From Nemertoderma westbladi (lineage: Eukaryota > Xenacoelomorpha > Nemertodermatida > Nemertodermatidae), in contig JAUCBJ010002070.1 in assembly GCA_032718475.1 (NCBI GenBank), forward strand, positions 1 through 23,863: DNA of 23,863 nt. Reading direction: 5' to 3'. The stretch's first letter is position 1. Every line of letters starts with the position of its first letter. The notes below the pieces were generated by a model. It was given only the letters and a program-made list of their open reading frames with translations, was not told the DNA's origin and searched no databases. The position numbers and the translations under genes were made by a program. Below, one piece after another: positions 17,695-23,863 of this stretch.

Positions 17695-18583
17695 TAGCGT
17701 TAGACCGGAGCCAGATTTTTGCCGGAGCCGGAACCGGACCGGGTAAATTCTAAAAGTACCGGAGCCGGAACCGGACCGGGTAAGTAAAATTAAATAAAAA
17801 AATATTGAGGCCTGCCTGGTACGACTGTATGACCTACAGGTACCGGTACCACAACCACACCACTGACAGACTGTATTATAATACGACCTGGCTGCCTGGC
17901 ATAGGCCTATCAAAGTTAGTGTTAGTCCACTACACCGTACACAGCTAGATTTCAGATTTAGTGAACCAACTTCTGCACTTTCTGACTTTGTTTTTACTCA
18001 TAAACCAGTACATTAGTCTGGTAGTTTTATTAGATATTAAACCTAACAACAGAACAATGATGCAATAGAAGAATGGTTGATAGCATCATCAACCAAGTCC
18101 TGAAGTCTGCCAGTAGATCTGTAGATGTAGGTAGAGGTATACTAATACTAGGCTACAGGCAGACAGGGCTAGGCTAGTGACATGCAGACAGGCTAAACAG
18201 AGTGAGTAGGTAGTACAGTTTACAGTACTGTCACACTGTACTGCTGTCAGGCTGTAGGTACTAGTGTACTGACTGCGAGTGCAGGAGTGACTGGCCTGTC
18301 TTTGTAGCCTCAGCCTGGCACCTGGTAGGCCAGTACAGCAGTAGGCAGTGTAGCTGTACTATGATTGACTAGATGACTGCTGGACTGTGACTGTGGACAA
18401 CTGATTGTGGATTGTACATCGGTCAGTCGGTGCATTGTGTGTCTCTGTCTGTCTTTTACAGTTTTATACTGGCTGACTGGAGCTCCGGTTCTCCGGTCAT
18501 ATTTTAGCCGGAGCCGGACCGGAACCGGAGCATCATTTTCCGGGCCGGATCCGGACCGGAGCCGGAGCTCCGGTCTAACACTA
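17695..18583. mobile_element. hAT-type element C, nested beside B
   Basis: Left end TAGCGTTAGACCGGAGC, right end the reverse complement of TAGTGTTAGACCGGAGC (one difference). TSD GTACACGT lies at 17687-17694 and 18584-18591. A GCCGGAGCCGGAACCGGACC word followed by GGGTAA is tandemly repeated just inside the left end (about 17718-17785); similar CCGGAGC words fill the right end. The outermost 22 bp of its right end match the family A terminus at 18 of 22 positions, so A and C are related families. 889 bp, non-coding. Confidence 0.9.
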
Positions 18584-19946
18584 GTACACGTACGGGTACG
18601 GTAGGCTACCTCTGTACCTACCAGCCTACAGCTACAGTCTGACAGTACACACCTCTACTGCTCTACCACAATTAGACAGTTAATGACTGAATGAGTTAGG
18701 TACTGTAGGTAATCTTTAGCCGTCAGCGTCAGGCTGTCAGGCCGTCTGTCTGTCTGTCTGTGATAAATTAATTACTTAAATTTTAAATTGAAAATTCGTA
18801 AATCTATAAATTATGAAATTAATTAGACCTACAGCAGTACAGTATGATTGATTATGAGCGATTGGCGAACGATAACCATATATACTTTATTTATTTTTTA
18901 ATAAATAATTAAATTTTTAAAATTTTTGAAAAACTCCGGCTCCTGCTCCGGCTCCGGCCAAATTGTCCAACTCCGGCTCCGGCTCCGGCCAAATCCCAAC
19001 TCCGATCGAGCCCTACTATCAGACTATACGTACTGTAGTACAGCTTCAATATCAAGCATAATACTGCAGTATTTACTTAGTCAATGACTGACTGACTGTA
19101 CTGCAGTACTGGTACTGGCCAGCTGGCTGACTAGCAGACTATTACCACAGGCCCTACTGTAAAAAATTGTTGTAAATGCTATGATTGTACACTGTACCAC
19201 TGCAGCCATTTACTGACTGTCATGCCAGCATAATGTACTGCAGTAGGCCTACTGGCAGACTGGTACACGTATTGACGTTTGGCTGTACGGTAGGCCTACA
19301 GCGGTAGGCTACCTACAGTACTGCAGTACACACCTCTACCACAGTTAGACAGTTAGTGAGTTAGGTACTGTAGGTAATTTTTAGCCGTCAGCATCAGGCC
19401 GTCTGTCCGTGATAAATTAATTACTTAAATTTTAAATTGAAAATTCGTAAATCTATATATTATGAAATTAATTAGACCTACAGTACAGCAGTATGATTGA
19501 TCATGAGCGATTGGCGAACGATAACCATACTTTATTTTTTTTAAATAAATAATTAAACTTTTAAAATTTTTGAAAAACTCCGGCTCCTGCTCCGGCTCCG
19601 GCCAAATTGTCCAACTCCGGCTCCTGCTCCGGCTCCGGCCAAATCCCAACTCCGATCGAGCCCTAATAGTGGGCTGATAGTCTGGTATACTGCTATAGTG
19701 GTATACAGACGTTTCGGCCTAGGACGTTTCGGTCCAGGACGTTTCGGCCCGGACATTTCGGCCCGGACAATTCGGCCCGGACGTTTCGGCCCATGACTGT
19801 AACCGAATGAAAAGGCCAACTTGTTTGATATGATAATAACTATTCATTAAAATTATAATTATTTACCAATAACATACAAAAACTTAATGAAATATCTTTC
19901 ATGAAATGGCTATTTAATTTATTTCAAAATAAAATAAACATTATGC

Positions 19947-20026
19947 ATGTGGTTCTCTGCCCCATTTATGTTTTGCGGCCGAAAAAATGCAAGTCAGAAC
20001 AAAACTTTTGGTACCGAGAACCACAT
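19947..20026. repeat. ATGTGGTTCTC inverted repeat
   Basis: ATGTGGTTCTC (19947-19957) and GAGAACCACAT (20016-20026) are perfect reverse complements 58 bp apart. The open frame across it (19947-20135) has no recognisable content and is probably not a gene. Confidence 0.6.
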
Positions 20027-20120
20027 TGCTAATAAACTACAAAAGCGAATCAATTTCACGAACCATTTAGGGCTTAAATATCGTCTGATCGATATATTTT
20101 GGAGATACTTCATTAATTTT

Positions 20121-20378
20121 TCGAAGGTGGGGTAGCTCAGTTGGTTGAGCGCCGGGTCTGCAATCTATTGGCTGTAGGTTCAGCCCCGCCAGGGTCCACT
20201 CAGCCTTTCATCCACTGGGGTCGATAAAATGAGTACCAATTAAATAACTGGGAGCAAATCTTGGGTTAGGAGTAGCGCCTGTTAGTAGGGAGTAGCGAGT
20301 ACCCTCGGGTAGCAGCTATCGAAAGAGGAGCCTTCGGGTCGCCTCCGGCTTCGGCCGATTGTTTGCTTGCTTGCTTAC
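20121..20378 (+). mobile_element. tRNA-derived SINE with 11-bp TSDs
   Basis: A tRNA-like head (20126-20190) has a 7-bp acceptor pair, GGTGGGG with CCCCGCC, an A box TAGCTCAGTTGG (20133-20144) and a B box GGTTCAGCCCC (20177-20187), together an internal RNA polymerase III promoter. A tRNA-unrelated body follows (CCTTTCATCCACTGGGGTCG, then ATAAAATGAGTACC). The end is a short (TTGC)n tail, GTTTGCTTGCTTGCTTAC. TCATTAATTTT flanks the unit at 20110-20120 and 20379-20389, as expected for LINE-driven target-primed insertion. The anticodon reads TGC or GCA depending on loop register, so the parent tRNA (Ala or Cys) is unsure. It lies inside the 19705-21243 element and is younger than it. Confidence 0.93.
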
Positions 20379-20563
20379 TCATTAATTTTAAACATTACTC
20401 AATTGATAATTTTTGTAGCTGGACAGTGTGTTGCAGCTATGTCTTAATGATCTGTTGAAACAATAACTCTCATCTCGATGATATATGATTTATACCCATA
20501 GATAACGACGTATAATGCTTTTAATAATACATATTTAATTTCACTTCACATCCACTCTTGTCC

Positions 20564-20641
20564 TTTTAATACGCATATATTTCCTCTAAATTTAATATCC
20601 ATATATTTCATTTAAATTTAATACGCATATATTTTATCTCA
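20564..20641. repeat. 26-bp tandem repeat, three copies
   Basis: TTTAATACGCATATATTT plus CCTCTAAA is repeated at about 20565-20590, 20591-20616 and 20617-20641 with a few changes. The remainder of 20390-21150 is AT-rich and shows no gene. Confidence 0.75.
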
Positions 20642-21243
20642 TTCCATATGACATCCAGTCTGTCTCATAATTATTAGCAATGCCCCTTTAATGGAATAGG
20701 CCTATTATTATTATCTATTATATTTTAAGTCTAACATTAAAATACAGTAATAATTTTAATTCGGTGTATTTTAATGTACTTTATTTATTGACTCACATTT
20801 TAAAATACATATGTTTTTAACTATTACTTTACCTTTATTACTTTACCTATTACCTTTACTATTACTTACTTTTAACTATCTAACTGTATTAACTAAAGTT
20901 AATTTATCAGCATATGTTATCGTAATTCTACGTTACAGTATGGTGTAAATTTATATTAATAAATAATAATAATAATATTACATTAGTTATTATTTATAAA
21001 TGTAATGTAGAACTTCGATCTTGACGACTTTCAAACAGGTGTCGGAGCAGTTCCTACTGAATATATAAACAAATATAGTGAATGAAAACATATATATTGA
21101 ATAACTTATTATTAATAGCTTATTTTACAGTTTTAAGGGAGTAAAGTTAATATTTGGGCCAAAACGTCCGACAGGCAAATCTTGTATTTCATTTATTGGG
21201 CCGAAACGTCCTAGGCCAAAACGTCTTAGACCGAAACGTCTGT

Positions 21244-21657
21244 TACCCCCATTTAATACACAGTCGTATAAGCAGACAAATCACAATCACAAATCGTGTG
21301 AAATGCTATTCCGCCTCCCTATCCATCCGCAGCCTGGGAAACGGCCCCAAACAGCTGTTTAGTCTGCAAAGGGCCATCCCGCATTGTTAGCTGAAAAAAA
21401 CAAATAGTAAAAAAATGAACTAATATAAAATAACAATAGAAACAATAGAATAAATGGAAAGGAATGGAAATGGAAAGAAATAATTTTTTACTATGCTCAA
21501 TTTTTTTTAGCAGAAGCGATGCAAAAAGGGATGCGCGTGCTAGGGGGGGTGGGGGGGGGGGGGGGGTGGTGTAAGTGAGATAATAAGGATAGTTCTGGTA
21601 TGGAAACGTGAAGCAGGACAGCGACAATATAATGGCGATTAGATTAGAATACTTCTA
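21244..21657. other. Spacer with G-rich tract
   Basis: No gene recognised. At 21543-21569 there is a run of G7, T, G16, T, GG, which can form a G-quadruplex on the + strand. A-rich runs with GGAATGGAAATGGAAAG lie at 21457-21475. Confidence 0.6.
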
Positions 21658-22114
21658 AAGGCCCGCCGCACACTAGAGCTGCAAGATGCATCGTATTTTA
21701 TTTTATATTGATAGCTTTTATGTTAATTATTTATTGAGTTTCTGACCATCCAAATATTTCACGAGAGCATTGTATACATCCAATAATTTTCAAGAGACCT
21801 GTGGCTGGCGTTATGGCAAAGTTGTTTGATCAACTGAGAGATGATCCCGACCACAGATATTTGTGAATTATAATCGCATGTCCGCCCCTTGGTACATTTG
21901 TTGCTCTTTAGTCCCTAATTGATGGAAACATCCGAAAGTGTAGCACCAAGTTTAGAAAAGCGATTGGGACAAAGGTAAAACTGCTAGTCACATTGCGGTG
22001 TAGTGTAATAATATTTGGCGGCAACACACACTAATATTACTTTGATTACTTTAATGTATATTTCAAAGAATTTATCATGCATGCATCTTGCTTCTCTAAT
22101 GTGCGGCGGGCCTT
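21658..22114. mobile_element. 457-bp MITE with 34-bp TIRs
   Basis: The left end AAGGCCCGCCGCACACTAGA, continuing GCTGCAAGATGCAT (21658-21691), is matched by the right end (22081-22114) reverse-complemented, with three differences. The right end reads ATGCATCTTGCTTCTCTAAT, then GTGCGGCGGGCCTT. Flanks are CTTCT/A and AGATAG, and no clean TSD is visible, so the superfamily is open. Interior non-coding. Confidence 0.8.
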
Positions 22115-22409
22115 AGATAGCAAAAATACAGTAATAGTAAAGAAAATATTTTCTCCAGAAGTAATATCATTAATGGTAGTTAGAAATATTACTGATAAAT
22201 CCACTTGCTGTCAGTTTAATACATATTTAGTGACTTTTCCTCACAACTACTGTACTCGCAATCAGTATGATATTGGTTGCATATATGGCAATTACAAACT
22301 AACATTCGAATGGGTTTTATAGTGTCATATTACAACCTATTTTTCCATAATTATTTCTATATTGTAATAAATAATATTTCAATTTTCAAATAATAATGTG
22401 GCCCATTTA

Positions 22410-22592
22410 ATGAATAAACTATTATTCGCTGCGCTGCTGTGTGTTGCCAATATAACAATAGGGCTGCCTATACACAATTTTAAGGTAGTGAGGGAAAAAA
22501 CACTGTCCCACAAATGGCCCTCTTTTCAACACAAAGTGTCTGTCGGCATCTGTGTCTGCACCTCTGTCGGCACTTGTATTGGCAGCTCTTAG
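22410..22592 (+). CDS. Short ORF with signal-peptide-like start
   Basis: From ATG at 22410 the frame reads MNKLLFAALLCVANITIGLP, with the make-up of a secretory signal peptide (Lys, then a hydrophobic run, then small residues). After about 25 codons the message meets AAG/GTAGTG, a possible splice donor at 22485/22486. If unspliced, the frame continues into a minisatellite and stops at 22592, about 60 codons in all. It could be the first exon of a secreted-protein gene or chance; no downstream exon is recognised. Confidence 0.2.
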   Translation: MNKLLFAALLCVANITIGLPIHNFKVVREKTLSHKWPSFQHKVSVGICVCTSVGTCIGSS

Positions 22593-22640
22593 CCTCTGTC
22601 GGGATCTGTGTAAGCACCTCTTTCGGTACCTGTGTCATCA
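22538..22640. repeat. CTCTGTCGGCACCTGTGT minisatellite
   Basis: Four imperfect copies of a 23-29-bp unit: TCTGTCGGCATCTGTGTCTG, TCTGTCGGCACTTGTATTGG, TCTGTCGGGATCTGTGTAAG and TCTTTCGGTACCTGTGTCAT. The unit supports open frames on both strands, which are therefore not evidence of coding. Confidence 0.75.
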
Positions 22641-23543
22641 GAACGACTACGCCCACCAGAACCACGCAGTAACTGCAACTGGCAAAGACTGCCCTGGCTA
22701 TGTATCAATAAACAATAAGTGATAAGTACTGTACCTACCGTCAACTGGGTTTATATACAACAGTCAATAAGTCTGTCTACACTCTGCATGAATCTCAAGG
22801 GATACAGAATACTATATTTCAGCGTTTCTCTAAAATATTTAATATTGCAATCACTGTGTTCAAATATTCGCATCGCAACTATGCATCAATCTGGCACACA
22901 CGCATAAAAATATTTTTACAGAGGTTTTTTGCTATTCAGCCCAGCCAAGCAAGAAGCAACTTAAGCAAGGCCATCTACGAAAGGCAATATGTGATTATAT
23001 TGATGTAGATATATAAACCGCCACTAATAGAGACCAAAGGCCAACTAGTCCATGTCCAAGAATTAATTTAGGGAGCCAGCCCATCCTTCCTTCATATACA
23101 TACACTGATACAGTTATGGTACCAGTCACCAGTACTGTATAAGTTAAGGAAACCCCAGGCTCAGCCACAGGCCACAGAGCTGGAGGGCAGGAGGAGGCCT
23201 TTACATAGATTAATTACACTGTGGCTCTGGCACACAAACCCAACTACAGAACTATTGTATTATCCACAGGGCAAGCCCGAGTTAGCAAGAAGTCAATATT
23301 TGGTTATTAGTAATACCTACTTACTGGACACTGGGCAGTTGCTAGCTAGCCTGGCTTGGGCCTGTGCGTGTCTCTGCTGCTCTGTCTGTGCTACTGTGCA
23401 TGCACCTCCCATCCCCCAGCCACCGCACCAGCCTGCCTAACTAAATGAATTCATAGACTTTCCTGTCACTCATCCCAGTTGTTGAGCTACCTCAAAGCCA
23501 GGCCGCCTTTACACTATTATTCCTACCTACGAAAACTACTGTG
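22641..23543. other. Unassigned stretch
   Basis: I see no supported gene, RNA or transposon end. The 61-codon frame at 23255-23440 is Cys- and Ala-rich but featureless. Base composition is less AT-rich than in the 20-22-kb region (GGCCACAGAGCTGGAGGGCA near 23170). Confidence 0.35.
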
Positions 23544-23782
23544 CAGCGAAATCTCGCTGTAAATTGTTTTTGTTGTGTTTATTCGAAAACGCAACATACA
23601 AACAAAACGTCCAACATACAAATAACGTAGTTTTTTACAGGCTTTCTGATGGTGTAATTTTTGTACTGCATGAGTTTTTGTATCATATGCATATTTTTAT
23701 TTTAAATTTTGAAAGGGATTTGTTAGTGATATTTTTAATTTGTGCAGCGAGATTTGGTTGCACGTGCAGCGAAATCTCGCTG
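23544..23782. repeat. CAGCGAAATCTCGCTG palindromic repeats
   Basis: CAGCGAAATCTCGCTG occurs at 23544-23559 and 23767-23782, each an imperfect palindrome preceded by GTG. A third, partial and inverted-type copy, GTGCAGCGAGATTTGG, lies at 23742-23757. The AT-rich DNA between has no recognised gene. The pair may be the ends of a small 240-bp element, or sites for a dimeric protein. Confidence 0.55.
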
Positions 23783-23863
23783 AGAATACCCAACTGCAAC
23801 CACATCTACACTGATAAACAACCGCGACCTCTATACTAACAGCAGAACTGTTGAACAGACCAA

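Larger units (their letters stand above)
16029..19015. mobile_element. Inner hAT-type MITE, family A, nested in the outer copy
   Basis: Same 16-bp TIRs as the outer copy, in the same orientation. TSD CTATCAGA lies at 16021-16028 and 19016-19023. It entered the outer element about 153 bp from its left end. It in turn holds elements B and C at nearly one site; subtracting them and their TSDs leaves about 838 bp, again the family length. It must be younger than the outer copy and older than B and C. Confidence 0.92.
15868..19665. mobile_element. Outer hAT-type MITE, family A (carries nested elements)
   Basis: TAGGGCTCGATCGGAG at 15868 and its reverse complement ending at 19665 are flanked by ATAGTGGG on both sides (15860-15867 and 19666-19673). 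With the inner element and one copy of its TSD subtracted, the outer element is about 803 bp, close to the 849-bp copy at 8131, and the sequence on both sides matches that copy in order. Non-coding; CTCCGG-rich subterminal arrays at both ends. Confidence 0.92.
19705..21243. mobile_element. Element bounded by inverted GACGTTTCGGCC arrays
   Basis: The left end carries six tandem 14-15-bp copies of GACGTTTCGGCC(C/T) (19708-19795); GACATTTCGG and GACAATTCGG are variants. The right end carries four inverted copies (GGCC(G/A)AAACGTC, 21157-21240). The outermost 27 bp, ACAGACGTTTCGGCCTAGGA and onward, match between the ends with few differences. No TSD is evident. The interior is AT-rich and non-coding and holds a nested SINE, a small hairpin and a 26-bp tandem repeat. 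Superfamily unknown; repeated short motifs at both ends suggest an array of transposase-binding sites. Confidence 0.65.

Noticed and set aside
17680-17913. - strand frame rich in Ser/Gly
   Set aside because: Translation of the CCGGAGCCGGAACC subterminal repeats of element C. The similar frames at 18407-18604 and 19425-19819 arise the same way.
20126-20190. Functional tRNA gene
   Set aside because: The cloverleaf parts are present, but it continues into a SINE body with 11-bp TSDs and a (TTGC)n tail, so it is a tRNA-derived retroposon head.
21319-21627. 102-codon - strand frame with a Pro run
   Set aside because: The Pro run is the G-tract read backward; no other support.

Overview
The window is AT-rich, repeat-dense eukaryotic DNA, most likely from an invertebrate animal. 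Coding islands are decayed transposon genes, spliceosomal-type GT/AG signals occur, and there are a non-LTR retrotransposon, a tRNA-derived SINE, many short inverted-repeat DNA elements (MITEs), minisatellites and G-tracts. I see no bacterial operons, rRNA genes or CRISPR arrays. I could not recognise one intact host gene. A marine invertebrate is a guess, based on the SINE type and on recurring CGCTCGCTTCGCTCGC and CCGAAACGTC motifs.

Layout. 1-520 is AT-rich with a diverged direct repeat. 528-1410 is a TTAA-flanked element with G-tract termini. 1825-3762 is an element with about 89-bp perfect terminal inverted repeats (TIRs) and a broken coding exon inside. 3763-6636 is mostly unassigned, with one speculative gene 5' end (5162-5386) and a BamHI-site minisatellite. 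6637-9901 is a 5'-truncated APE-type LINE on the + strand; its reverse transcriptase (RT) is split by an 849-bp hAT-type MITE (8131-8979) whose removal restores the reading frame exactly. 9902-12364 holds an inverted pair of AGTACAAAAG-type arrays enclosing an 855-bp element (11329-12183). 13024-15290 (- strand) is a nearly complete pogo/Tigger-type DDE transposase, broken only by a 29-bp tandem duplication in its N-terminal helix-turn-helix. 15868-19665 is a nest of four hAT-type elements, each with its own TIRs and perfect 8-bp target-site duplication (TSD). 19705-21243 is an element ending in arrays of a GACGTTTCGGCC motif, with a tRNA-derived SINE nested in it (11-bp TSDs). 21658-22114 is a further 34-bp-TIR element. 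The last 1.7 kb holds minisatellites, a short ORF with a signal-peptide-like start, and a small palindromic repeat family.

The parts do not form a pathway. They form a stratified record of insertions: hAT-type MITEs landed in a LINE and in each other, and a SINE landed in another DNA element. Insertion order can be read from the nesting. The strongest results are the hAT nest with its TSDs, the frame-restoring insertion in the LINE RT, and two coding sequences each broken by a short tandem duplication. TE superfamily names are inferred from TIR and TSD form and protein motifs; no database search was possible.
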